A stretch of DNA of 48,137 nucleotides from Flavobacteriales bacterium (GTDB lineage: Bacteria; Bacteroidota; Bacteroidia; Flavobacteriales_D; Crocinitomicaceae), in the NCBI GenBank assembly GCA_947460825.1, contig CANHHA010000022.1:1-48137 (forward strand). The letters run 5' to 3'. The notes below the pieces were generated by a model. That model saw only the letters and a program-made list of their open reading frames with translations, did no database searches and had not been told where the DNA came from. The position numbers and the translations under genes are program-made. Positions 37,124 to 45,477 of the stretch are shown here, piece by piece; position 1 is the stretch's first letter, and each line of letters opens with the position of its first letter.

Positions 37124-37923
37124 AAGCACTTCTCCTCATTTCAATCGGTATACTTAGCATTAATATAACTTCTTGCGCGCGCAACAATACTGCTTCAATA
37201 AACCCCATTTCCCTGGCTACAGCAACAGATCCTTTACAAACGGAACTTAAAAAAACGTCTTGGGTCGATAGTATTCATGCGCAATCGTGGCGGTGGATGT
37301 ATGGCAAGTATACAACGAACTATACGGATGGAAGCAAAAGTTTCAGCTTTAAAACCAGCTTAAAATGCAGTAAAGACAGCGCAATAAATGCCCTTGTATC
37401 GTTTGCGTCAATTCCGATTTTTAATGCCCTGGCCACTCCGGACAGTTTGTTTTATGTAAATAAAAAAGATAGGTGTTTTGGAAAGCAGCCAATCGCTTCC
37501 TTTAAAGAGCTCCTCGGCGTTGAATTATCCATGAAGAATATTCAAGAACTATTCTTGGGCCTTCCGTTGGGATACAAAGATTCCACGCAGTATACAAGCG
37601 AATTTAATGTGGGCGGTGACTCTACCTATATGAGCGGAATACTTGAAGGCGGAAAACCCATCGAATACCGCTATGGTTCTTCTGTGAAATCACCTCGTTT
37701 GTCATGGCAACGCCTATTTAGTCCTGAAGATGTAACAGAAGTAATCGTACAATATGATCAATGGGTTAAGCATGGCCTCATGGATATCCCTTCCCTTATT
37801 CTTGTTTCTATAAAAACCAAAGAACAGAACATCCGTGTGATTTTGACGTACGACAAATTCGAGCTGAATAGCCCACAAGAGATTTATATACAAATACCCA
37901 ACGATTATGCGCCTTGCAAGTAG
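37120..37923 (+). CDS. DUF4292 lipoprotein, LolA/LolB-fold candidate
   Basis: A 267-residue lipoprotein: signal ending in ITSC with the lipidated cysteine at about residue 19, followed by a beta-rich domain with GSKSFSFKTSLKCSKDSAIN and SFKELLGVELSMKNIQELFLG. This pattern is that of DUF4292, whose fold resembles LolA/LolB lipoprotein carriers. Because many Bacteroidota lack an obvious LolB, an outer-membrane acceptor role is tempting but unproven. It overlaps the TPR gene by 4 bases and the envC-like gene by 17 bases, indicating tight co-translation. Confidence 0.75.
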   Translation: MKALLLISIGILSINITSCARNNTASINPISLATATDPLQTELKKTSWVDSIHAQSWRWMYGKYTTNYTDGSKSFSFKTSLKCSKDSAINALVSFASIPIFNALATPDSLFYVNKKDRCFGKQPIASFKELLGVELSMKNIQELFLGLPLGYKDSTQYTSEFNVGGDSTYMSGILEGGKPIEYRYGSSVKSPRLSWQRLFSPEDVTEVIVQYDQWVKHGLMDIPSLILVSIKTKEQNIRVILTYDKFELNSPQEIYIQIPNDYAPCK

Positions 37924-39181
37924 TTTATTACTCGTTTTTTTCTTTCACGTAGGATTTGGATTTAGTCAGCAAAACCCAGACAACTTAAAAAAAGAACAGC
38001 GAAAGCTTGAAAAGAAAATATCTCAAACCAAATCGTTACTGAAAAAAGTTCAAGCAAACACTAATAATTCATTACACGAGGTTAGGCTCTTGGATCATCA
38101 AATAAAGAGCCGAGAAGCCTTAGTAAGGGTTTTCGATAGTCAGGTAAAAATGGCTGATATTAAAATACTACAGAAAAAAAATGATGTAAGTAGGTTAAAA
38201 GAACGATTGGTCAGGCTTAAAGATCAATACCGAAAAATGCTGCGTTTTGCCTATAAAAAAAGAAATAATACAGGTAGGCTTATGTTCCTTCTATCTGCTA
38301 ATACGTATCAAGAGGCGGTTCGTAGAAATAGTTACCTTAAAAAGGTGGCTCATTTACAGCGACGTCAAGTTGACCTCATTAAACAACATCAGTCGTTAAT
38401 TGAACGTGAGATTACTCAGATTAATACTGAAAAAACAGAAAAGGAACTTACGTTACATGAAAAAAAAGCAGAAAAGGAAAAAATCGAAGCCGACAAACAA
38501 CAGAAAGAAAAATCCTACACCAAGCTCAAGAAAGAAGAGGAAAAGTTATTAGTTCAACTTAAGGAAGAAGAAAAAAAACGTAAAAAAATTGAGGGTCAAA
38601 TTCAATCAGCCATCTTAGCCGAGGCGCGAAAAGAAGAAAAACGAAGGAAAGAAAAAGAGAATGTTAAGGCAACAACTCCAACCGATGCGAATAAAACCCC
38701 AGCTAAAACATCCACTCCGACATATAAACCTGAAACGCTTTCCTCAGAAGGTACGATTGCTGGAAAAAACTTTGAATCCAACAAGGGCGGATTACCCTCG
38801 CCGGTAGGTAACGGAACGATAACGAGTCGATTTGGTAGAAACGCACACCCAACACTAAAAGATGTGTATGAAAACAATAATGGGATTGACATTTCCTGCA
38901 GCGCAGGATCTACTGTCAGAGCCGTTTATGAGGGAGAAGTAAGTTCTGTATTTAGTATTGCTGGTGCAGGTAAAGTCGTAATAATCAAACATGGAAATTA
39001 TCGTTCCGTGTATAGCAACTTATCCTCTGTATCTGTAAGTGTTGGTCAAGTAGTAAGCAGCAAACAATCCATAGGAACGCTCATTACCGAAGGGAACATC
39101 TCCACCCTACATTTCGAGATCCACAGCGTAAGCGGAATCAATACCACCCCCTTAAACCCCTCCGTTTGGTTGAGTCGTTAG
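37907..39181 (+). CDS. EnvC-like murein hydrolase activator (degenerate M23/LytM)
   Basis: A 424-residue exported protein: signal peptide (about 1-20), long coiled coil (about 25-235) with KKEQRKLEKKISQTKSLLKK and LRFAYKKRNNTGRLMFLLSA, a Lys/Glu-rich stretch, a Thr/Pro linker (about 245-285), and a C-terminal LytM/M23 domain (about 295-424). Key zinc ligands appear lost: the first histidine position reads NNNGIDIS and the HxH motif reads TLHFEI. As with E. coli EnvC, it should activate division amidases rather than cut peptidoglycan itself. Its 3' end overlaps the convergent ligase gene by 30 bases. Confidence 0.87.
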   Translation: MRLASSLLLVFFFHVGFGFSQQNPDNLKKEQRKLEKKISQTKSLLKKVQANTNNSLHEVRLLDHQIKSREALVRVFDSQVKMADIKILQKKNDVSRLKERLVRLKDQYRKMLRFAYKKRNNTGRLMFLLSANTYQEAVRRNSYLKKVAHLQRRQVDLIKQHQSLIEREITQINTEKTEKELTLHEKKAEKEKIEADKQQKEKSYTKLKKEEEKLLVQLKEEEKKRKKIEGQIQSAILAEARKEEKRRKEKENVKATTPTDANKTPAKTSTPTYKPETLSSEGTIAGKNFESNKGGLPSPVGNGTITSRFGRNAHPTLKDVYENNNGIDISCSAGSTVRAVYEGEVSSVFSIAGAGKVVIIKHGNYRSVYSNLSSVSVSVGQVVSSKQSIGTLITEGNISTLHFEIHSVSGINTTPLNPSVWLSR

Positions 39182-40579
39182 GCGGCTGTTAAGCAAGAAT
39201 AACACCGCAATCATGCCATAAACTGGCACTGCAGCTTTATCTGTGTCTAAAAAGTTATTCAGAAATGCGTGAATAAAATAGGTGGAAAGAGAAAACAACA
39301 TGCCCAATCCGATGATGAAGTAAGAATGATTTACGCCCCGAGCACGCTGAATGAATGTTAATAGATAATAAAATACGCCAACTACAAAGAGCACAAACAA
39401 TACAAAACCAACGAATCCGGTTTCTGATAACGCACTTAAATACTCACTGTGTGCATTCCCCATGTCGCCAAAGTTTGTTGAAATAATTGTTAGATTTTCC
39501 GGCTCTTGAAAACGAGCATATTCAAATGCATAGGTTGCTGGGCCGAAGCCAAAAACAGGGCGTTCTTTGAACATTTCAAGGGCACACGACCACCGATTAA
39601 TGCGCTCCAAATTAGATGCATCGGTTGTGACATTTGCTGCACTTTGAAGCCGTTCATCAAATGCCTCTGTGGTGTGTTCTGTTTTATTCCTAGCCAATTC
39701 CATCTGAATTGAATCTTGCTTCCAAAATAAAACCCCAAATGCAACCATAACCAGTACTAACACATAGGTGAATCTTACCTTAAAAAACACCATCGCAAGA
39801 ACTGCCATGGCACCAAATACGCTTAACCACGCCGCTCGAGTGTATGAAAAATATAAGCCCAATAGGATGAATAAAAAGAGTGCTCCCAAAATAAATGTAG
39901 ATAAAGGGGTTTGTTTTTTCATCAAAAACAACATAACAGGAAATGGAAAAACCAGGGCTACCGCTGCTCCATAAATGGTGTGATCCTTATAAAAAGGAGA
40001 CATCACCCAATGGCTTTCTTTTTCGCCAAACCCATAGCTGGCGTGGTTTAACAGTGTATAAACAATAACCAAGACGGTCCCTATGGTTAACAACAAAAAA
40101 AAACGTGGGATTGAGCCCCTCTTTGACAATAGAACCGGGCCAAAAAATAATATGGGAATAATGAACCAAAGTCGAGATAATAGAGATTTAAAGGAAACCA
40201 ACGGATGGGTACTCGTTACACTGCTTATAACCAGCCAAGCTAAGTATCCCAATAGCATTAAAATAAGCGGATGTTTAAAAAAGCCCGAATCGATAATGGG
40301 CGCTTTTAATTGATAATAAACGAGCAAGAGCATAATACCAAAGAGTAAGGGTTCCGTGGGAAGAAACAGACCGAATTGATCGGTATATTCTTCTATATTT
40401 ACAGAAAGTGGCGTGAAAAAGACAATCGATTGAAATAAAAAATCGATGTGATAGATGGCTACATATAATACAACAAGAAGAATAGGAATAGACAACAGAT
40501 AAAGCCAATCGAAATAAAAAGCTAAGCCCATGAGAATGCCTACAAGGCCTCCCGCGATGATTGCTACAACCGATTTCAC
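39152..40579 (-). CDS. O-antigen ligase family membrane protein
   Basis: A polytopic membrane protein of about 475 residues with at least ten hydrophobic helices and a periplasmic loop (about 295-400). The loop contains ERINRWSCALEMFKERPVFG and FGPATYAFEYARF, typical of the Wzy_C/WaaL superfamily, which transfers or polymerises surface glycans at the periplasmic face. I prefer the GTG at 40579, two bases past the stop of the Wzz-like gene; a GTG at 40615 would add 12 residues inside that gene. It is the last gene of a polysaccharide run that starts with the flippase. Confidence 0.85.
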   Translation of the reverse strand: MKSVVAIIAGGLVGILMGLAFYFDWLYLLSIPILLVVLYVAIYHIDFLFQSIVFFTPLSVNIEEYTDQFGLFLPTEPLLFGIMLLLVYYQLKAPIIDSGFFKHPLILMLLGYLAWLVISSVTSTHPLVSFKSLLSRLWFIIPILFFGPVLLSKRGSIPRFFLLLTIGTVLVIVYTLLNHASYGFGEKESHWVMSPFYKDHTIYGAAVALVFPFPVMLFLMKKQTPLSTFILGALFLFILLGLYFSYTRAAWLSVFGAMAVLAMVFFKVRFTYVLVLVMVAFGVLFWKQDSIQMELARNKTEHTTEAFDERLQSAANVTTDASNLERINRWSCALEMFKERPVFGFGPATYAFEYARFQEPENLTIISTNFGDMGNAHSEYLSALSETGFVGFVLFVLFVVGVFYYLLTFIQRARGVNHSYFIIGLGMLFSLSTYFIHAFLNNFLDTDKAAVPVYGMIAVLFLLNSRLTTQPNGGV

Positions 40580-40581
40580 AC

Positions 40582-41574
40582 TTAAGAATCCCGGAGTTCT
40601 TTGTATTTCTCCCACAACAACAATGAAAAAAGACCGATAAAGAATGCGGCCAATGTAGAAACTAAAATTATTACAGAGCGCTTCGGTTTCTCTTTTTTAT
40701 CTGCTTTAACAGCTCGTTCTACAATAAATTTATGATTAAACCTTGCATGGGCATCGGATTCCGCTTGCTCATAAGAAATATTAAAATCCTCAATTTTTAC
40801 AATCTTTTCATTTCTCATGTATTCTAGTCCGTCATACATTGCCCCGTACTTCATGTTGATGTCAATCTTCTTTTTTAACTCCGCGCGATCCGTGGGATTT
40901 TTTGAATCCACATATGCCTGAAATAAATTTGACCGTACATCTAAGGCAATAACCCCTAAATCGGCCAAGCTGTCTAGCTTTTTTAAAATCGCATCCCGAT
41001 CTCGTTTCATTTGTGCTAATTTCCGCTCATTAACCTTGAATGCTGGAATAGTCCGCTCCCCTATCATTTCATTCTTTACCGTATCTATTAAATCCACGAT
41101 TTTATTTGCAATCTTGGCCGCTAACTCCGGGTTCTCATCAAGCACATCGATTCGAATTGAACCGAAACGCGTTCGATTAAACGAAATGTGATTATTGTAG
41201 GCTTCATTTAATTTGAACTGTTTGTTTGCTCCCTTTAGATCTATATCGTAATGTTTCATGAGTTGAAATTCGGACACCACTTTATCACGAATCCGCGAGC
41301 TTTGGAGGATTTGAACCAGTTGTTCTGCCTGTTCTTCTTCTCCAAAATCCATGGCTGCGGCCTTCGCATTGCGTTGTTCTGAAAACGAAACACTGCTCGT
41401 GGCTGCAGGAAAAACAATAGCTGTGCTTAAATATAATGGGGTCATTAAAAAGGCAATAACACCAGAAAGCACTGCGGCAGAAGCGGTAAATACAAGCAAT
41501 TTTTTACGATTAATCCAAATAAATTGAATCAATCCCTTACTTGCGTTTTTTAACCCCTCTTGTTGATTACTCAT
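40582..41574 (-). CDS. Wzz-like polysaccharide chain-length regulator
   Basis: A 330-residue inner-membrane protein. It has an N-terminal helix (about 25-47) in LLVFTASAAVLSGVIAFLMTPLYLS form with the family Pro-rich end, a periplasmic mainly helical region (about 50-300) with the SSRIRDKVVSEFQLMKHYDI segment, and a C-terminal helix (about 300-320). There is no fused tyrosine kinase domain. Wzz proteins set glycan chain length with the polymerase, consistent with the ligase/polymerase gene two bases downstream. Its own promoter candidate lies upstream at 41594-41625. Confidence 0.85.
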   Translation of the reverse strand: MSNQQEGLKNASKGLIQFIWINRKKLLVFTASAAVLSGVIAFLMTPLYLSTAIVFPAATSSVSFSEQRNAKAAAMDFGEEEQAEQLVQILQSSRIRDKVVSEFQLMKHYDIDLKGANKQFKLNEAYNNHISFNRTRFGSIRIDVLDENPELAAKIANKIVDLIDTVKNEMIGERTIPAFKVNERKLAQMKRDRDAILKKLDSLADLGVIALDVRSNLFQAYVDSKNPTDRAELKKKIDINMKYGAMYDGLEYMRNEKIVKIEDFNISYEQAESDAHARFNHKFIVERAVKADKKEKPKRSVIILVSTLAAFFIGLFSLLLWEKYKELRDS

Positions 41575-41593
41575 ATGCTGAAATATTGTGCTG

Positions 41594-41625
41594 CGAAGAT
41601 ACAGCTATTCAAAGACTTGTAAAAA
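41594..41625 (-). promoter_or_regulatory. Candidate promoter of the Wzz-like and ligase genes
   Basis: On the minus strand TTTTT, 19 bases, TATCTTCG: a good fit to the Bacteroidota consensus with one change. It lies 19 bases before the ATG. Confidence 0.55.
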
Positions 41626-41641
41626 CGATTAATTCCCAATA

Positions 41642-43090
41642 TTATTGGCTGTCTTCTTTTAGGCACCAAATTTCACGCAAGAATTTCAGATCGATGATGG
41701 AATAGACAAAGGAAAAAACCAGTACCAAAACAAGGTCTATAACCAAGGCCTGAGACTCGGAAATATTCGGTTGAACAAACAGTTTACTTCCATAAAGGGA
41801 GCCGATTAACATAAAAAATGCAACAAGAGACCTTAAATAAAAAAACACCTTCAACCTTTTATAGGAAATAAGTACTAATACCGTGGAGACAACTCCTTGT
41901 GTAATAAATGCAGCAATCGCACACCCAACAGCACCAAGGGTGGGAATTAATATCAAATTACTCAAGACAGAAACGAGAACACCAAGTAGTGCAGTGAGGT
42001 TCAGTACTTTTAAATTTCCCCCTGCCGTCAACAGTGTGCCGAAAATAAAATTAAAACTCATGGCAGTAAACGCCATCATTAAATATTGAAAAACCAAAAT
42101 CGACTCTGAATCAACCTTGTCTCCATAAATTAGACGGAGAATGTAAGATCCATGGTAACTCACAATAAATAAAATTCCTAGGGAACCTCCCACCAATAAT
42201 TTGCCAGAGATTTGTACAAGTTCCAAAAGCTCATGGCTTTTTTGATGAATCATCCTGCTAAAAACAGGAAAAAGTAACCCTGCAAAAATCATCCCCAACA
42301 TGTAAAGCGCATCTAGGAGCCGATAACCCTGTGCATAAACTCCAGCTTGATAATTCCCCGCAGTAGAAATTTGTTTAAGTAGCACAACATCTGACCGGTT
42401 ATACAACAACATCATGAGTACCAATAACGCGAATGGAAAGCTACGTGTTAGCACATCGCGGATATAGGCCTTGTCAAATGTCGGTACTAGATTCTTTATC
42501 TGTGTTCTGAGCAACCAAACAGCGGTGAATAAGGTTAATGCGTAGCCAACGGTTTGCGCCAACACAAAATTAAAAATGGTAATGCTTGAGATAGAAAACA
42601 AAAGGGCTGCACCCATGATCAAGATTAATATGGCTCGGTCAAGTACAGAAATTAAACTATCCGTTCTAAACAAATGTAAGCCAGAGAATAAACTGCGAAT
42701 AAAAGCAATCGATTGAATTAAAAATTGATTAAACACCAAAAGCGTTAACAACGTAAATTGCCCTGAAGCTAAGTTAAACATCCACGCACCACCGTAAACG
42801 AGAGCCACATATAAAAGGAAGAGCAAAAGTCTAAGATAGAATACTTTACTCACATGTTGATTCAAGTGTGTGGTGTCTTGCGCAATGAATCTCGTGGTAA
42901 AGTTATTAATGCCAAGGTCTAAAAAAACATTAAACACAAGGCTTAACGATAACAACACAAAATATTGCCCATATACCTCATTGCCTAATACACGCTGTAC
43001 ACCGGCATCAATGACTAACACAGAAAAGGGTTTAATCAGTAGGTTTAAGAAAAGAGATAGTGCCAAACTCGAAAAAAACCGCTTTTGCAT
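41642..43090 (-). CDS. Wzx-like polysaccharide flippase (MOP/PST family)
   Basis: A 482-residue membrane protein with about 12-14 hydrophobic helices, the usual MOP-family layout. It has GNEVYGQYFVLLSLSLVFN near the start and GAVGCAIAAFITQGVVSTV in the second half, both typical of Polysacc_synt flippases. It would flip undecaprenyl-linked oligosaccharide units across the inner membrane. It starts 16 bases after the response regulator gene, so it may share a transcript with the sensor pair, and it precedes the Wzz-like and ligase genes. No glycosyltransferase lies in the window. Confidence 0.85.
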   Translation of the reverse strand: MQKRFFSSLALSLFLNLLIKPFSVLVIDAGVQRVLGNEVYGQYFVLLSLSLVFNVFLDLGINNFTTRFIAQDTTHLNQHVSKVFYLRLLLFLLYVALVYGGAWMFNLASGQFTLLTLLVFNQFLIQSIAFIRSLFSGLHLFRTDSLISVLDRAILILIMGAALLFSISSITIFNFVLAQTVGYALTLFTAVWLLRTQIKNLVPTFDKAYIRDVLTRSFPFALLVLMMLLYNRSDVVLLKQISTAGNYQAGVYAQGYRLLDALYMLGMIFAGLLFPVFSRMIHQKSHELLELVQISGKLLVGGSLGILFIVSYHGSYILRLIYGDKVDSESILVFQYLMMAFTAMSFNFIFGTLLTAGGNLKVLNLTALLGVLVSVLSNLILIPTLGAVGCAIAAFITQGVVSTVLVLISYKRLKVFFYLRSLVAFFMLIGSLYGSKLFVQPNISESQALVIDLVLVLVFSFVYSIIDLKFLREIWCLKEDSQ

Positions 43091-43106
43091 GCCTCAAAGG
43101 TAGCGG

Positions 43107-43796
43107 TTATTTAACAATCAATTTAAAGCCTATTCCATGGATGTTCATGATTTCAATGGATGGGTCTTCACTGAGCAACTTTCTGAGTTTGGCAATGTAA
43201 ACGTCCATGCTTCTTCCATTAAAATAATTATCATCCCCCCACACTGCTCTCAGAGTGGCTTGTCGATCAAGAACTTCATTTACATTTCTGGCCAATAGGG
43301 TAAGCAGTGCGTTTTCTTTTGTGGTAAGTTTCTTTTCTCCTGCACTTGAATAAAGTATGCTTTTATGGGGGTCAAACGCTAAGGCTCCAATGGCTAGTTT
43401 TTCTGTTTTCACAGAAGAAGCGTCACCCACTCTTCGTATGATTGCTTGAATTCGAGCGATTAGCTCTTCCATAGCAAAAGGTTTTGTGAGATAATCGTCC
43501 GCACCGACCTCAAAGCCTTTAAGTTTATCATCCTTCATGCTCTTCGCCGTTAGAAAAAGGATTGGTGTTTTTTTATCGGTTAGTCTAATTTCCTTAGCCA
43601 CGGAAAACCCGTCTTTCTCGGGCATCATAACGTCTAAAATAATAAAGTCTATGGAGTTAGTAAATGACCGGTAATAAGAAATCGCTTCCTCTCCATTTTT
43701 AACCCACTTGGTTTGAAAGCCTTTAGAATTTAAAAAGGTGGTAAGTAAGGCGCCCAAGTTCTCATCGTCTTCTGCTAATAAAAAATGTTCTTTCAT
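43107..43796 (-). CDS. RprY-like response regulator (OmpR family)
   Basis: A 229-residue regulator. The receiver domain has D10/D11, phospho-acceptor D55 in FIILDVMMP, switch T83 and K105 in DDYLTKPF. The winged-helix domain (about 130-229) contains LTTKENALLTLLARN and RSMDVYIAKLRKLLSEDP and ends in NIHGIGFKLIV. It resembles the Bacteroides RprY type. The cognate kinase lies 6 bases upstream. Its flippase neighbour, 16 bases downstream, hints at a link with surface polysaccharide, but regulation targets are not visible in the sequence. Confidence 0.92.
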   Translation of the reverse strand: MKEHFLLAEDDENLGALLTTFLNSKGFQTKWVKNGEEAISYYRSFTNSIDFIILDVMMPEKDGFSVAKEIRLTDKKTPILFLTAKSMKDDKLKGFEVGADDYLTKPFAMEELIARIQAIIRRVGDASSVKTEKLAIGALAFDPHKSILYSSAGEKKLTTKENALLTLLARNVNEVLDRQATLRAVWGDDNYFNGRSMDVYIAKLRKLLSEDPSIEIMNIHGIGFKLIVK

Positions 43797-43802
43797 TGGT
43801 TT

Positions 43803-45416
43803 TTATTTAAAGATTACTTCAAATACCGTTCCTTTTTGTTCTTCACTCGTTACATTTATTTTCCAACCGTGGGCATCGGAGATTGCTTTCACGTAACTCA
43901 AACCTAATCCAAACCCTTTTACGTTGTGTATATTGCCTGTTGGCACACGATATAAATTATCGAAGATTTTTGGCAGATACTCTTTAGGGATTCCGATACC
44001 ATTATCCTTAACGAATAAATGAATGATATTATTTTGGTAACTGATTAAAATATTAATTTCTGGATTCTCTGGAGAATACTTAGTTGCGTTATCCAATAAA
44101 TTCGCTATTAAATTCGTGAGGTGTAATTTATCTGCTAAAAACATCACGGGGTCTCCCTTTTGTTCAATCTGTATGGACGCCCTTTTTGATTTATTGAACA
44201 GCGCGACATTGACTTGATTTTGAATGATTTCATACAGATTGACTTGTTCTTTGTGAAGCACTAAATCTCCTTTAGAAATCAATGCACTCTGAAGTATTCC
44301 TTCAACTAAATTTCCAAGCCGTTTATTCTCTTCATCTATCATTTGTATATAGGGTGAAATTTCTTGGGACGAGGCAGCAGAAACAACATCCGTATCATTA
44401 AGTGCTTGACAGGCTAAAGAAATCGTTGAAATGGGTGTTTTAAACTCATGCGTCATATTAGATATAAAATTCGATTTTATTTCAGAGACTACTTTTTGTT
44501 CCTTAATGGTTCGGATTAGAAAAAACAACGTTGAACTCATCAATATCCCAAGTAAGCCAGTGATTATGAAGTATGATTTCATCCCTTTTAATAAAAATGA
44601 CCGTTCTTTTGGAAAGTAAACCGTTAAAAATAGTTTTTCATTGATCTTATCCGTTGGGAAGAGTTCCGTACTAAATCCTTTTGTGGGTTGCTTTCCTTTG
44701 GCATAATTTGGATTTTCTTCCGAAAAAACCAAGGGTGCCCCTTGTTCTAAAGAAATAGTAAACTTATATTTCCTGGGCAGTTCTTGCCTTCCGAGTTCGT
44801 TGAAAATGATCGAATCAATTAGCGCTAATTTGATGCGTTCTTGCGGTTTATTATATACATTTTCTTTAAACGCCTGGAGCATAAGTTCATTCATGAACTT
44901 GGCTTTTTTAAAGATGTGCTGTAATAACTTCTGATTTAGGTGAATCGTTATGTTGTCAGATACGGGGTTACTGCCATTTTTTGAAGATGAAACAAAATCC
45001 TGTAATTGGCGAACATCTTTTATGAGGGTCGTTTGTTCTGTTCTTACTCCAGAAAGCGTATCACGGGTGGAGCCTTTAATTACAATGTATGGTTCGATTC
45101 TATTATTTATGATAATGCTCGTATCCTTAATCGAAATCTGTTGATTCGAGGCCATCATTCCTTCAAATTCACGTTTGAGTATTTTTTTGTACTGGGCACT
45201 AAAGTCTTGACGAATGATCGCATTATATCGCTGATTATCTACCAGTTTTTCGTGAATGTATCCTGTTTTTTCAATACATCGAAAGGCTTCATTGTTGAAT
45301 CGGGCTTTCTTTTGACTATATAGTTGTGCCAATTGAAATACTTCATATAGCCCAAGTACTCCAACCAAAACAATGGCGGAAATCGTTAATGCCTTAATTC
45401 GTGCTTTATTTATCAC
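43803..45416 (-). CDS. RprX-like sensor histidine kinase
   Basis: A 537-residue membrane kinase: helix 1 (about 8-27), a long periplasmic sensor region (about 30-280), helix 2 (about 281-301), then the HisKA domain with H323 in SNMTHEFKTPIS and the ATP-binding domain with NLLDNATKYSPE (N box), DNGIGIPKEYL and GFGLGLSYV. The layout matches Bacteroides RprX-type sensors. The start is GTG; a nearby upstream ATG is out of frame. It phosphorylates the regulator encoded 6 bases downstream. What the large extracytoplasmic domain senses is unknown. Confidence 0.9.
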   Translation of the reverse strand: MINKARIKALTISAIVLVGVLGLYEVFQLAQLYSQKKARFNNEAFRCIEKTGYIHEKLVDNQRYNAIIRQDFSAQYKKILKREFEGMMASNQQISIKDTSIIINNRIEPYIVIKGSTRDTLSGVRTEQTTLIKDVRQLQDFVSSSKNGSNPVSDNITIHLNQKLLQHIFKKAKFMNELMLQAFKENVYNKPQERIKLALIDSIIFNELGRQELPRKYKFTISLEQGAPLVFSEENPNYAKGKQPTKGFSTELFPTDKINEKLFLTVYFPKERSFLLKGMKSYFIITGLLGILMSSTLFFLIRTIKEQKVVSEIKSNFISNMTHEFKTPISTISLACQALNDTDVVSAASSQEISPYIQMIDEENKRLGNLVEGILQSALISKGDLVLHKEQVNLYEIIQNQVNVALFNKSKRASIQIEQKGDPVMFLADKLHLTNLIANLLDNATKYSPENPEINILISYQNNIIHLFVKDNGIGIPKEYLPKIFDNLYRVPTGNIHNVKGFGLGLSYVKAISDAHGWKINVTSEEQKGTVFEVIFK

Positions 45417-45477
45417 AATAAGGCACTAAGTTGCGCATGAAAAAAAGAAATTGGAAACTGATTAACGTTTTTTAAGA

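Noticed and set aside
37907..39181. Active M23 endopeptidase
   Set aside because: The first zinc histidine and the first histidine of HxH appear replaced, so an activator role fits better.
45006..45323. 105-residue plus-strand frame opposite the kinase
   Set aside because: No signal, motif or start context; explained by codon use of the kinase gene.
45417..45477. Terminator downstream of the type B cargo gene
   Set aside because: There is a short T-rich stretch but no convincing stem.
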